Shown: positions 21,724-34,321, counted from the first letter of the stretch. The stretch is DNA of 64,000 bases from Trematomus loennbergii (GCA_012861695.1 JAAOOA010001170.1:77501-141500); one strand, 5' to 3'. Made by a program: numbers and translations. The notes: generated by a model not told the origin, from the letters alone.

Positions 21724-22960
21724 TTCATGTTCACTGAGATGCTGTCTGTCTGTACATGCTTCATCATATCTACATTAATGTTGTATTAATGTTTCACCGG
21801 CTGGATTCAGGTCAGTATCTCCTCATGTTCACTGAGATGCTGTCTGTCTGTACATGCTTCATCATATCTACATTAATGTTGTATTAATGTTTCACCAGCT
21901 GGATTCAGGTCTGTATCTCCTCATGTTCACTGAGATGCTGTCTGTCTGTACATGCTTCATCATATCTACATTAATGTTGTATTAATGTTTCACCAGCTGG
22001 ATTCAGGTCAGTTTCTCCTCATGTTCACTGAGATGCTGTCTGTCTGTACATGCTTCATCATATCTACATTAATGTTTATTAATGTTTCACCAGCTGGATT
22101 CAGGTCTGTTTCTCCTCATGTTTCCTGTTCACATACAGTCCATGGTTCTCTGTGGTCATGTTTCTGCTCAGTGGTATATATGTTAATATGTTAACAGGTG
22201 GATTCAGGTCAGTTTCTCCTCATGTTTCGTGTTCATTGTGATGATTGTCTGCTGGTTTATGACTCATTTCACATATATGTCATATGTATAACCACTCTTT
22301 AAATCATTGTTATATGCTCATGCTTTTGTTTTAACAGGTGGAGGTCAGTTTCTCCTCATGTTTACTGAGATTATGTTTCTCTGTTTTCATGATTAATCAT
22401 ATATTAACATTCTTTAAATGAATGTTATAAATATTAATGTTGTGTGTATATATTAACATAATTGTTTAAACAGGTGGATTCAGGTCTGTTTCTCCGCCTG
22501 CTTCGTGTTCACTGTAATAATCTTTCTGTCTTTTCCTGATTCATTATGAAACAAAATATGTACTTTATATTAATGCTGTATATATTAATGTTATATAAAT
22601 TGAAGTTAATGTTTAAACAGGTGGATTCAGGTCAGTTTCTCCTCACGTTTCGTGTTCCTTGTGCTAACGTTAGTTTAATATCTCACTTATAAATGTTATT
22701 TTGAAGTCATATGTATAAATGTTTCTTACATTATTGTTATATATTCACGTTAATGTTTTAACAGGTGGATTCAGGTCAGTTTTCCTCACGTTTCGTGTTC
22801 CTTGTGATGATTGTTCTGCTGGTTTATGACTAATTTCACATATTAATGTCATGTTTCTCATTTTCGTGTTCATTGTGATGATGCTTTTGCCTGTTTCTGA
22901 TTCATGATAGATATTTATCATTGACTTATACATTAATGTTCAAGCAGATATTTTAGTATC
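21724..22960 (+). repeat. Array with micro-exon-like cores upstream of receptor B
   Basis: The same array as in copy A, read on +. At 21724-22110 a unit of about 98 bp (starting TCATGTTCACTGAGATGC, ending in the GGATTCAG core) is present four times; copy A has two and copy C one. Later cores lie near 22200, 22340, 22480, 22620 and 22765, each preceded by an (A)ACAG acceptor-like run and followed by GTC(A/T)GT. Confidence 0.7.
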
Positions 22961-23175
22961 TGATTGTATATTAATTAACTGTAAATTCATATTCTATGAA
23001 TACACGTTTTAAATATGAATGTTAAATAAATGTGTTTCCTTATTACTACTGTATATGTCAATGTGATATAAACTAATGTTATATCCTTTATTTAGATGTT
23101 AACAGGTTGGTTAGCTCTGTTGTTACTGTTGTTGTTGTTGACCTGAGGTCACAGCGTGTTGTTTGGGGTCTCCTC

Positions 23176-24118
23176 ATGACGTCAGCAGGGTTTAACGTGA
23201 CCTCGTCCTGACGCTGGTCGGTTTCTCCTCGCTGTCTGGCCACAGCTCGCTCTTATTCTTCGTGTTTTTGTTGCTGTACCTCTTCCTGTTGTTCAGTGAC
23301 TCTCTGGTGATTTATATCATCTGTTCGCAGCGAGCTCTTCACCGGCCCATGTTTGCCTTCGTGGCATCATTTCTGCTGAACTCTCTCACAGCAGCACACT
23401 GATTTATCCTAAACTTCTGTCAGATATGTTGCTGTCCGGCGCCGGCTTGGTGCAGGTGTCCCGGACTTTGTGTCTGTGCCAGGGTTTCTTTGTTACCACT
23501 CTTGGTGGAGCTAGCTTCATGCTGTTGTCGGCCATGGCCTTTGACCGCTACCTGTCCATCTGCTACCCGATGCACTACGCTGTGCTGGTAACTCCTGCCA
23601 AGGTGGTGCTGATGCTGCTTTTCTGCTGGATGCTGCCCTCCATTCTAGTGGCAGTCTATACGCTGCTGGCTAGCCGCTTACCGCTCTGCAGGGCGCAGCT
23701 CAACAGGGTCTACTGCGACCTCTTCAGCATTGTGAGCCTGAGCTGCGGTGGTGCTGAAGCGCAGCTGAGTGGATATACATTCTGCTGATCGCAGCAGTTC
23801 TCATGTTCCTGCCCGCCACCTTCTTGCTCTTCTCCTACGCTAGGATCCTCTTCATCTGTCTGCGGCGCTCACGTAGCTTCAGCAGCAAAGCTCTACACAC
23901 CTGTCTTCCTCACCTGCTCGTCTTCTTTAATTTACCATCAGCGTCTTCTTAGATCTGATGCTTCGCCGCCTGCAGAGCAACAGAGAATCTGACTCCACCC
24001 TCATCACCTCCATTGTGATTCTAGTACCCACTGTGCTGAACCCGTGGTGTACGGACTGAAGTTAAAGGAGGTGTTCACGTATGTGAAGAGGCTGCTGAGC
24101 TGCCGCAGAGACAGCTGA
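23176..24118 (+). pseudogene. Odorant receptor, copy B, multiple frameshifts
   Basis: Same receptor as at 11346-12292. Compared with copy A there are single-base losses soon after the start (CGTCCTGACG), before helix 3 (CACAGCAGCAC), in the second extracellular loop (GAGTGGATATAC), after helix 6 (TTTAATTTACC) and near helix 7 (AACCCGTGG). The longest open stretch is 120 codons (23426-23788) and still shows MAFDRYLSICYPMHY. The number of independent breaks marks it as non-functional. Confidence 0.9.
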
Positions 24119-24517
24119 TCCCAACACTGTTTGATTGCACCACACAAAGATCCATGCAGCCAGAAGATGGTCCCGTCTCCATCCTCCCCTAGAGGGTCCT
24201 GTCAACTTCTATATCTAATAAAATATGAATAGGTGACATAAAAGAAAAGTACCAAAATGTATGAACAAATACAAAAACTAGAAATTAAAAAGTATAAATA
24301 CGTAAACAAAATATTAAGAATACCGTCAATACCGTTCCAGTGCATAATATGTTTAAGGTACTAGAAGATTGTTTACTTATGTTATACGTATATTTGAGGT
24401 TTGCATTTCTAAGGAAAAGGTTCCCAGAATTCTTCAAACATATTTAGTATTCCAGCGTGTGAGGTGGTCTACTAGGGGCCGTGGTGGTTGTACAGTCTGA
24501 CTGCTGCAGGAAGGAAG

Positions 24518-25592
24518 GAACTGTGGTATCTCTCTGGAAACACCGTGGTACAGCAGCCTCACTGAAGGAGCTGTGGTATCTCTCTGTGAAACACCGTGGT
24601 GCAGCAGCCTCACTGAAGGACCTGTGGTGTCTCTCCGTGAAACACCGTGGTGCAGCAGCCTCACTGAAGGAGCTGTGGTGGTCTCTCGGAAACACCGTGG
24701 TGCAGCAGCCTCACTGAAGGACTGTGTGTATCTCTCCGTGAAACACCGTGGTGCAGCAGCCTCACTGAAGGAGCTGTGGTGTCTCTGTGAAACACCGTGG
24801 TGCAGCAGCCTCACTGAAGGAGCTGTGGTATCTCTCTGTGAAACACTGTGGTGCAGCAGCCTCACTGAAGGACCTGTGGTGTCTCTCGTGAAACACCGTG
24901 GTGCAGCAGCCTCACTGAAGGAGCTGTGGTCTCTCGTGAAACAGTGGTGCAGCAGCCTCACTGAAGGACCTGTGGTGTCTCTCGTGAAACACCGTGGTGC
25001 AGCAGCCTCACTGAAGGAGCTGTGGTGTCTCTCCGTGAAACACCGTGGTGCAGCAGCCTCACTGAAGGACCTGTGGTGTCTCTCCGTGAAACACCGTGGT
25101 GCAGCAGCCTCACTGAAGGAGCTGTGGTGTCTCTCCGTGAAACACCGTGGTGCAGCAGCCTCACTGAAGGACCTGTGGTGTCTCTCCGTGAAACACCGTG
25201 GTGCAGCAGCCTCACTGAAGGAGCTGTGGTGTCTCTCTGTGAAACACTGTGGTGCAGCAGCCTCACTGAAGGAGCTGTGGTGTCTCTCTGTGAAACACGT
25301 GGTGCAGCAGCCTCACTGAAGGAGCTGTGGTGTCTCTCGTGAAACACTGTGGTGCAGCAGCCTCACTGAAGGAGCTGTGGTGTCTCTCTGTGAAACACGT
25401 GGTGCAGCAGCCTCACTGAAGGACCTGTGGTATCTCTCTGAAACACTGTGGTGCAGCAGCCTCACTGAAGGAGCTGTGGTGTCTCTCTGTGAAACACTGT
25501 GGTGCAGCAGCCTCACTGAAGGACCTGTGGTATCTCTCTGTGAAACACTGTGGTGCAGCAGCCTCACTGAAGGACCTGTGGTATCTCTCTGT
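24518..25592. repeat. 51-bp minisatellite, copy B (about 21 units)
   Basis: Same unit as 9789-10780, seen as its reverse complement. Many units here carry small deletions. On the minus strand the array runs at its 5' side into the LINE-like C-terminal motif near 24475-24520. Confidence 0.9.
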
Positions 25593-25728
25593 GCAGACAG
25601 GGTGTCCAGCAGGGAGGACAGCTCAGCCATGTGATAGTTATTCTGGTTTAGCACTAGCAGCTTTGTAAATAGTGAGTTGTATTAGAGATCATTCAAAGCT
25701 ACACTGAGGTGATCGGATGGTTTTACAG

Positions 25729-28422
25729 CAGTGGTCACCAACCAGTCGATCGTGCGGGTAGATCGCGCACCGTTTAAAAAAAAGAAGGTTACAAAAGAAA
25801 AGTAAAAAATAAATAAATATATTTTGTTAAAGTTTTTAGATGTAAGCCTATCGTCCACCACCCCGTTAGCAGGTGCCACTTGATCAACGTGTCTTTGAGA
25901 CATTCCCTGTCGCTCCCGAAAATAATAGATTGACTTCAATTGATGCTGCATATTTTTGAACTCACTGCACTTATGGTAGATACCAACTACAACTAAATGA
26001 ACATATTTTACCATGATTTAATTGTAATACACGTTTCAACATGATGCCGGAATAACTACATACTGATACCGGTTAGTATAACCATGAATTAATGCTCTGT
26101 CTGCAGACAGACGGCAGGAGAAAAACCTTTTAAAATGCTTGTTTTTTTAATAGAGATCGGATCTATCAGGCTAAACTAACGTTGTATAATATATGCTCCG
26201 TCCACACTCATAACAACATGATACAGACACAGATACAACAGTGACTGTATTCGCCATGACACAGACAGTCTGTGGTTTGTACTAGTTTAACTTTTGTCTA
26301 GTTTCTGAACAGATATCAGGAGCTGTGAGCTCTGAGTGCTAACAGCTAACGGCTGATGTTTTGGTTTTCTGATTCTACGTCAGTGACGGCAGGCTGAGAT
26401 CCTCACCGCTGATTGGCTACCGCGCGAACACGTATTGAAAGACGTTGCCGTTGACAACAAGGAACACTTCCGGTTTCACGTTAACATCGATTACAGCCGT
26501 TAAAATGCATTAAATAAAAAGTAATGAAAGAGTGTATGAGGAGAAAAGGCGTGTGGAAGTTATACAATGACCACACAACGTCTAAATCCTCTGTTATGTG
26601 CGATATCGGACATTGGAGAAAGAGGTGGGAGAACGACGTCACCAGCCGCCATTGAAGGAGGAGCGCTGGATCGATACAGACGGAGGACAACGAGATCTCA
26701 AGCACTGCTTCACCCCGCCGCCTCCCCACCACAGCTGTGCTCCTGTACTCTCTGTTTGTTCCATTACCGCGCTACTTAATTAAAGTACCCATTTGAACCT
26801 TTTGAGAGACTCCATTAGTCTCCTTATTTGAAGCTTCTCTCCTGGACGCGAGAACAACGAACAGAAATCAACAGCCTCACAGTTAAAATGGCCCTTTATT
26901 TTCTGCTCACTGCAAGATGTTGTTTTTTTCTTTGTTGTTGTTGCTGTCAACAAAATAATGTACTCATTCACTCAAACAAATGGAAAATAAGCTACATACA
27001 TTTACATTTAGGATTGTAATGAAGGAATGAATGAAACTTAAAATGATGTAAATATATATTTATCCTTTTTGACATGTTAGTTATGTTGTGTTCTTGGTTT
27101 AATCAAATTGGAAGTTGCACCAAATGATTTGATGTAATTCAGATGCAATTAGCCGACATTAAAGGCCTCTCATAAAAGTACTGTCTGGGCCGTCTTTTTC
27201 ACTCAATTCTGCAATAGGTAGATCTTGCCTTTCACCATGGCCGAGGTCGGGGATCTTGGGCTTAAGGCGAGACACGGCAGGCAAAAACATCGTTTTTCAT
27301 GCACTGGTCAATTTTGAGATGTTGTGCTATTTTGATTCCATAACATGTTTTCTTTCAGGTTTTTGGAAGGAAAACGTACAAAATACACATTTAGGTGTTT
27401 ATTTGACTAAAGTTTGTCTATTTGCGTCTATAGGTTTCTCCTAAATTCACCAAAGTTAGCTTTCTAACGTAACATAAAGTACCGCAACCGCTGTTTGGAC
27501 CATGTCATCACAGGTATCGTTGGAAAGCTCCGTCTCTCCTGCACAATCTCATCGGATCCAAATATAGTCATTTCCTTTGTATCAGCAACCAATCGTGAAA
27601 GTACAAAGGAGTCTTAAACCCAAAAACGAAATCTCATTGGCTGGTGTCAATTTCTGACAACGTGATTCGTTCAGATGCGTCACGTGGTGTGCTAAAACAC
27701 TTCCTGGTTCAGCTTTCCGCTGGAAATTTAAATCTCAAAATGGCAAAAGAACAGTGAAAACAATGTTCACAGAGAAGACGACAACAATTGTCACTTGCAC
27801 GAAGCAAGGTTAGACAAAAAACAAATGATCCCGAACACGAAATACCTTCACAGAGTGCTTTGAGGCGCAAGCTGTCATCCAGAGAACAGGAGGGTTTAGG
27901 TAGCGCCTCACAGCAATCTTTAAAGGTCGTTTTCTCAAAATGAGTTTTTTCTCCTATTCCGAGTGAGAAATGTCCACTTCAGTAGCACTTACATACACCA
28001 AACCTTCCAGTTATATTCCTATCAATATTCTGAAGGTTTTTACAGAATTACATTTTATACCCAAAAAAATGGCAAAAATTGATATTTTAGGGCTGTTTAT
28101 GGAGTGATAAAAAGAGATATCCAAAATCCCTTCTGTAAAAACTTTAGATTCTAATATGACTACAAAATGAAACAAGAATTTTGAACCTGGCTTTATCCAA
28201 TGTTCAGATTTGTGTTTCTGAAATGTATTAAAATATGCGCATATTTATGAGATGATGGCTCATTTGCATATTTAAACATGCTATTTCATAAAACTTGTAA
28301 TACAAAAAACAATTGTCTTGATGTAAGTAATTAACTGGAGATATTTCTAGCTGATATCTTTAGTAAAAAAAATTACCCTATTCACCTGTAGTGTCTCGCC
28401 TTAAAAAGGTTGGTGACCACTG
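25729..28422. mobile_element. hAT element, copy B, with nested TTAA element
   Basis: The ends CAGTGGTCACCAACC and GGTTGGTGACCACTG are perfectly inverted, with 8-bp target duplication TTTTACAG at 25721-25728 and 28423-28430. The interior has no transposase frame. The part from 27262 is a nested TTAA-flanked element. The copy C counterpart has the same target duplication, so insertion came before the B/C duplication. Confidence 0.88.
27262..28404. mobile_element. TTAA-flanked element nested in the hAT (copy B)
   Basis: TTAA plus GGCGAGACAC at 27262, and GTGTCTCGCC plus TTAA ending at 28404. It is a shorter, inverted relative of 1380-3025. It lies 18 bp inside the right end of its host. Confidence 0.75.
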
Positions 28423-28430
28423 TTTTACAG

Positions 28431-29371
28431 CATCCTCTGTTAGTGACTGCAGGAGGACATATGACTATAACATCTCATATTAGGAAGTGCAGCTGCATTA
28501 ATTATTTCTTTATCAAATTCAGATACAAAAAACACATCAAATTTCTTTGTTTGAGTTTATATCTCACTGTAACTAAAGTGCAAAGTCATCTTCATGGAGC
28601 TAATGTACTATCTCTCATATAAATGTAAAAAATGCTCCAAACTTACTGAAACTCTTCTAAAACATGTCCAACTAAAACCACCAGACTCAGGGACAGTTTC
28701 ATCCCACAGGCCATAAGACTATTAAACACCTGAACTTTTGAAACAACATCCATAACATTAATCTAATCTGGCTGCAATTTAGAAAGTATTGATCTCATAT
28801 TCCAATCACTTGTATATAGACTCTTATCCTGTTAAGCCCTGAGCCTGTTTTTCAGGTCTCAGGCTCGAAAATGACATTCCCAGAACAAATGACTATATCT
28901 TCCCTTCTAAAAGGGATAAATGAATAATCTTTTTTCTCAAAGCAATGATAAACCTGTGAGTTGGATGTAGAACAGTCAGAATCAATATAGATTAAGATGG
29001 AAGTAAATTCAGATTGAACATATTAAAAAAATGTAAATGATAGTGTCCGTCCAAAAATAAACCATTACTTATAGTGAAAACTACCCTTGGATGATGGGTT
29101 AGTAGACTAAAAGCTTAAGGAATCCAAACTATAACATAATAAGTACCCTGTATCAAGATTGATGCAAAACAAGTGACATCTGACCTTTTCAGAGAGATTT
29201 AGAAAAAAAAACCCACCTCTGGGGTCATTTGGGTGCATTTTCCATATCTCTGGCCCCCCTCGGTCGATTTTGATGATTGACATCTCTTTTGAACCGTTAG
29301 AGCCAATAGAATCGAAGGAGAAGTCCTAAATCCACCTACACGTTCCATTGAGGAGTGAGAGTGATGCGCAC
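28431..29371 (+). pseudogene. LINE 3' end remnant and flank (copy B)
   Basis: At 28683-28733 the + strand reads RLRDSFIPQAIRLLNT followed by TGA, the C-terminal pattern of LINE reverse-transcriptase proteins. Upstream is too degraded to follow. The remaining bases up to the LTR hold no gene. The same sequence is at 50426-50476 in copy C. Confidence 0.5.
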
Positions 29372-30177
29372 TGAAGTAAACAGATATGATTCTAAACTGT
29401 ATTGAAGTAAACATGTATTATTTTGAATTGTATTTTAGTGAACATGTATTGTTTGAACTGTTTAAGTAATCACAATATAGATATTATATTCTCACTTACA
29501 ACTCACTGACCCAGAGATCCTGTTACACACACATACACCTCCTTTCTACTAAGCACACACACACATATTCTTTTCAAGGTTCTTTCTGGGCATCATTATA
29601 TCTGTGCACAATGTTTAATTGTCTGAGAGTAATAGTTTATGTGAAATATTCCATGGGAAAGTAAGGGAATGGATATCGGTGCAGAGATAAGATTGACTTT
29701 GCCCTTGTGGAACTTCAGAATCTCACGTTCTGGTCAGAACTCTGATTCGCTGTATTGGACCCGACCAGAAGTGAATCCAACCAGTAAAAACACCTGGGGG
29801 AGTGAGCAGCTCACACAGCTCCTCCCACGGACTCTCTAATTTGCTTCGGAGTAAAATGGGAAGGAAGAAGTTAACACATCTCCGCCCCAAAATATGAATA
29901 TGAATACTGTTGTTTTTGTATGTAAAATGCTTCTTGTTTGCTGACTCGCTGGTCTAGATTCCTGTATACCGCATCACAAACCTGAAGTCCGGAGTACTCT
30001 GTAAAACTTGTATACATGTTTTGTTTCCTACTAGTAAACTCAGATATTGTTATAACTTTTGATTCCGGTGTTTTCAATTCCTTTCTTTATTAAATAGAGA
30101 TCAGCCTCATCTAACAAACGGCGCGTAGCGGAGGGGGGGGGGCTATCAGCCACCACCATAGGTGTTCTGCTCCAACA
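29372..30177 (+). mobile_element. Solo LTR of the fish endogenous retrovirus (copy B)
   Basis: The 806-bp sequence begins TGAAGTAAAC and ends CTCCAACA, flanked by GCAC at 29368-29371 and 30178-30181. It matches the 5' and 3' LTRs of the provirus in copy C, which has the same GCAC duplication and the same outer flanks (GATGC before, GCAGTCGAAAGC after). A solo LTR is the known product of recombination between the two LTRs of a provirus. Confidence 0.92.
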
Positions 30178-30181
30178 GCAC

Positions 30182-31000
30182 GCAGTCGAAAGCTATGTTA
30201 CAAACTAAAATCTGAAAACTAAGTTTATTGCTGATGGATTGTCAGAAATCATTTCAAAGTGACACAGACACATTGGATTAACATGAAAGTGATGTATGTA
30301 TTGTTAAGTGTCAATTTGGGTATATTATTAACCCGTTTTTGTTAAGTTTCCACCGTAAGAAATTGTATTTTTGAGTGATATTTACGGTGTGGTTTTGGCG
30401 GGAAATAGACGCGATCTGCATCATTTTCTTTGTTTACATGTCAACACTTTCTGACTTTTCTTTCTTTTCTTTTGTAAAGATGTGCAACGCAGATGTAAAG
30501 AGAATGTTGTTTTTGTTCTCAGGTATGTTTGTGTTTGTATTTTGTGTGGTTACTTAAAAATAAGATGTTCTTGGTCATTTAATAATTTCTCATTGTATAA
30601 ATAAGCTAGTATGTATACATAAATACTAGGGACACTGAAGTGAGCACTGCTGAGGATGTGCAACGCGGATGTAAAGAGAATGTTGTTTTTGTTCTCAGAA
30701 TAAATGCCAGAAAAGACACCCAGATGCTTCGCTATCGTTTCCTGATCGATAACAGGTCGCTTACGGTTGTGACCCGTTACACGTACAGTGATGGCCATCG
30801 GAGGCGCCCCCTTGATCACCTGCATCCACTGCGGTAACCCAGGCCACATTGCTCCCTTCTGCCCCATAGTAGCAGTTGACTTTTCACAGAATTTGAGTTA
30901 TTTTTTCAGAAGTTTTCTTTTTTTCTCAAAATTATGACTTTTCTCAGAAATTCAGAATTTTTGAGGAAAGTCATAATTTATTTGACCTTTTTCTCAGAAT
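30182..31000 (+). pseudogene. Remnant of a Gag-like gene and inserted LTR, internally deleted (copy B)
   Basis: The sequence follows copy C to about 30275 and then jumps to the equivalent of 60067, losing the first part of the Gag-like gene and the start of the LTR inside it. A CCHC zinc knuckle (C-IH-C-GNPG-H-IAPF-C, 30821-30862) remains. Beyond it is a run of TTCTCAGAATTTGAC-like repeats in both orientations, common in fish DNA. Confidence 0.6.
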
Positions 31001-31167
31001 TTGACTTTTTTTCTACACAAAATCCCAAACCAAATGGAGGAATCCCATTGGAGCAGGAGATGATGCCTTCAGGGACCAACACATTTCCAGGGAAATGATG
31101 CCTTCAGGGACCCACACAGAAACACATCCCATCACAGTTCTTCAGATATTAGGGATATTAAACTGAC

Positions 31168-31365
31168 CTAGTCGCCTGGCGAGGCCGAAGTCGATGAGCT
31201 TGATTTTGCTCCCGGTCTTCCCCACACACATGATGTTCTCTGGCTTCAGGTCCAGGTGCACGATGCCCTGCTTGTGGATGAAGTTCACCTGTCGATGATC
31301 TGCAGCATGTATTTAATCACCTCTCTCTCCGTCAGCTCAAAGTCTTCATGATTCATCAACTCCTG
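31168..31365 (-). pseudogene. MYLK-like kinase exon, frameshifted (copy B)
   Basis: On the minus strand an exon-like block has acceptor AACAG and donor CTAG|GTCAGT. It encodes the catalytic-loop part of a myosin light chain kinase: [17 protein letters not shown], then [12 protein letters not shown]. One base is missing relative to 61072 in copy C (CACCTGTCG for CACCTTGTCG), which shifts the frame between these motifs and the upstream part. Near the exon start both copies lack bases expected for this family. No other kinase exon is in the window, so this is a stranded exon copy. Confidence 0.75.
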
Positions 31366-32079
31366 CTGTTTTTAATATATAATAATGTTCCTGAGTCTTA
31401 CTGAAACTTCACAGAGTGAAGTGAGTCCAGTGTGTGATGTGAAAAGAGGCCACGTCTGTAAGACAAAACGTTTCAATTCCCATTCGCTGGTCATAACATG
31501 AGCCGGGACTGTAATATAGCCAACCCGGTATCACGGCAAGACGTGAACATGTGACGATCTACCATGCTGGGAGACGTGAATATGTCACGGTTTCGTCCCT
31601 TCAAATGTGACAGTTACACGGTATTGTTAATATGGCCCAACCAGTGGCGAAATACCCGGAAGTGCCTAGCAAATGGTCTACCGTGCCTATTGGTCGGTTT
31701 TTATTGTCAAATTAGATGTTTTTAATTCATTTTTTAATCGTCACACTCGATTTTGCCGATTTTCTTGTTGCCCTAGCTGGTCGACACCTCTTTTAGCAGA
31801 AACAAAGGCTACATTAATGTATTAAATCGATGTTAATCCATGTGTGTGGAGGTGAGGATGTGGAATTAACGGATGTGACGTTGTGCGATTGCGTTTACAA
31901 ACTCTTCAACTACAACCCTAATTATATTTAAAAACATTTTAGACGGCCTCACGAAATACTTTAATGTTAATTAAAATGTAAATGTGAAGGAATGTGTGTA
32001 ATGTGGTGATTGACATTATTCACCCACGGATCTATGGGTTGGGGGTATTCTTCCGCACGGACATTTTAGTTAACCGGAC

Positions 32080-32509
32080 AGGTTATATATATATATATGC
32101 CTTTTTTGGAGCCATTTTTTTCAATATTTATTAAAATGTCACTAGTTATTTAAACAAACCACTATCTGAGGATAATACAAGCAACCATAATCATGGGGCA
32201 TCACCCTTACAGCATCAGGACAATATCATATGGAGTCAGATACTGGAAGTGTGCTGGAGGCGTTAACTGGGACTGATGGAAGGATGAGGCTGATGAGACT
32301 GAAGAATCTGCGAGGAACGAACTTGCGGCAGAGGAATAATTATATATTAAAAGACAGCAGCATCATAAGAGGGCAACCATGTGACAGAGTGTGTTACTTT
32401 GCTGAAGGATAGACCAGCTATCCAGGCCAGACTCTAAAGACTTTCCAAGGTGTGAAAATGCTGCTGCCGGAGTACTGACTGGAAGTATTGCTGATATCAT
32501 GTCTACCAT
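32080..32509. other. Unassigned spacer between copies B and C
   Basis: A (TA)n stretch at 32087-32098, then AT-rich DNA. A 60-codon open frame at 32230-32412 has no recognisable domain and is not called as a gene. Confidence 0.4.
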
Positions 32510-33100
32510 CCTCTTAAAATACTCTGTCCAACAATATCAGTCTCAGGAAGAAATGTTTTTTAACGCTTATCAAAAGAAAAACATGCATTCTTGTACTCAG
32601 GAGGGGACATTGACAGAGGATTACTGGAAAAGTACACAATAAGTACTTCATAGTACTTGTGGGGGTAGTTTCAGTAGTACTGAGTCCAACAGGATCAATC
32701 TCACGAAGAACTAATGGCAACAAAAAATAATTCCCTCATCAAACTTAGCAGAAGTGGCTTGATTTTGTTCTCAGCAGGGGACATTGACAGAGTATTTCTC
32801 AAAAAATACACAGTAAAAGTACTTCAATGTATTGTTAGTAGTAGGCTTACTAATACAAAGTCAAACCGTATCAATTTCATTAAGAACTAATGGTAACATT
32901 TTATTTTTATCATTCATCAAAGATAGCAAAAAACATGCATTATGTACTATGGAGGGGACTCTGACAGAGGATTACTCACAAAGTACACAGTAAAGTACTT
33001 CCTTTTATTTCTGGTAGCAGTCAACTAGTACCGAGTCCAACAGTATCAGTTTTATTCAGAACGTATGGTAACAAATATTTGTATCACTCATTGAATATAG
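32510..33100 (+). repeat. Degenerate tandem repeat, about 170-bp unit
   Basis: About 3.5 units, marked by GTCCAACA(A/G)TATCAG-like blocks at 32527, 32684, 32861 and 33032, spaced 157, 177 and 171 bases. Two units are present at the matching end of copy A. Confidence 0.7.
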
Positions 33101-33424
33101 CAGGAAAGAAAATGAAGAGCAGCTGATTGACCGAGTGCAGAATCGCTGTATAGTTTAAATCTCCTTAGTTATAAAAAGTTGTCCATTTTAGAGAAAGGCT
33201 TATTATATTTACAGCCCCTAAGAACATTCATTTTCTGGGCTCAATATGTGTCTTGGCTGTTTTCGTTGTGATCGCTAAATTCAGATCGCTGGATCGCTAG
33301 AAACACGGCTGTCATCAGGCTGGCAAGGGCTGTTCCATGCTCTGCTCAACCTCCCGCCTTCCCAATGGACTCAGTAGTGCCCCCTGCTGCCGTGGAGCAT
33401 GTGTGAGTGTGTATGAGCACAACC

Positions 33425-34156
33425 AGCGCCATATAGAGAGAGTTACGACAGCGGAAGTCCAAAATGCTTGATCGTCATGAGAAGTTCGTGGCGGGACATA
33501 TGACTGCATGATTACCGAGATAGAACTACGATTTTTGGTAATAAGTAGTGAATAAAGGTCTTGATTTGCAATATTTATACAACATACCGATATGTGCATG
33601 TATTTACATCAATATGTTTTAAAAATAAAATAGAATCTGCTAATATTTATGGATAATATTAGGAATAGTGTGAACAACTAGTTTACTTGTTAACATACAT
33701 GTTAGGCTGTTGCCTTGGTTACAGAGCCTGTTGCTGTTGTGTATTGCTTTGAATTATTTAAAACAAATATTATCTTCTTAAACAGGTATGGTAGTCAGGA
33801 GCATCACTTCCTAATGTTTATTGATATATTTAGAGGGAGGGGATGGCAAGGAATGCTTCAAAATGTAGATTAGATTCATTTCTACCTTTTTTTTAATTCA
33901 TGGTGGTTTCAGTAATCCCATGGTACTTGAGGACATAAGTAATCTAAATGACTAATGTCATCTTTATGACTTTCAGAAAGGACAGGAGACCAACAGGTGA
34001 CTATCAATGGACTAGCAGCAACATGATTATGACGTTAAAAGTGTTGTTTTAGGAACATCCATTGTAAATACATGGAATTCAATAAACATTGAATAGCATG
34101 TCATGCAGTTTGTCTGTGCCTTTTCCTCCGTGTTGTCCTGGCATATCGTCTCCACC
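33425..34156. other. Upstream part of the insertion, no gene seen
   Basis: AT-rich, with no recognisable domain. It may hold the promoter of the THAP exon; a Kozak-like CACCATGG follows at 34153-34160. Confidence 0.35.
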
Positions 34157-34321
34157 ATGGTTTGCTGTGCTGCCGGGGGATGCTCCAATCGCTCAGAGAA
34201 AGGAGTAAGAATCAGAATGTACGGCTTCCCCACTGACACAGAGAGGAGGGAAACATGGCTAGCTCAAGTCAGCAGGAGCAATTTAACAATCAAAACAGAC
34301 AGCCGCAACAAAATATGTGAG
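34157..34321 (+). CDS. THAP-domain first exon
   Basis: An ATG in good context (ACCATGG) opens 55 codons to a donor (TGTGAG|GTAATC, GT at 34322). The product starts MVCCAAGGCSNRSEKGVRIR and continues with MYGFPTDTERRETWLAQVSR. This fits the THAP zinc finger: paired N-terminal Cys, a GC-x-N-R motif, then F-P and R-x-x-W. THAP domains bind DNA and are found in vertebrate regulators and in P-element, Kolobok and ISL2EU-type transposases. The C-terminal half of the domain would be in a later exon, not found. Being inside a copy-C-only insertion points to a transposon gene. Confidence 0.65.

Larger units (their letters stand above)
20449..32079 (+). repeat. Segmental duplication copy B (direct)
   Basis: It begins abruptly inside the shared non-coding block (joined to copy A's 170-bp repeats at 20448/20449). 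It matches 40716-51107 of copy C, then rejoins it after the retrovirus at 58055 and ends with copy C's 61815 (TTAACCGGAC). Differences are a solo LTR instead of a provirus, loss of about 1.9 kb near 30275, and lack of the THAP element found in copy C's hAT. Confidence 0.88.

Noticed and set aside
24518..25592. CRISPR-like array
   Set aside because: Units are directly adjacent with no unique spacers, in a eukaryotic setting.
31168..31365. Functional kinase gene
   Set aside because: Only one exon is present, copy B is frameshifted and the exon start is damaged in both copies.
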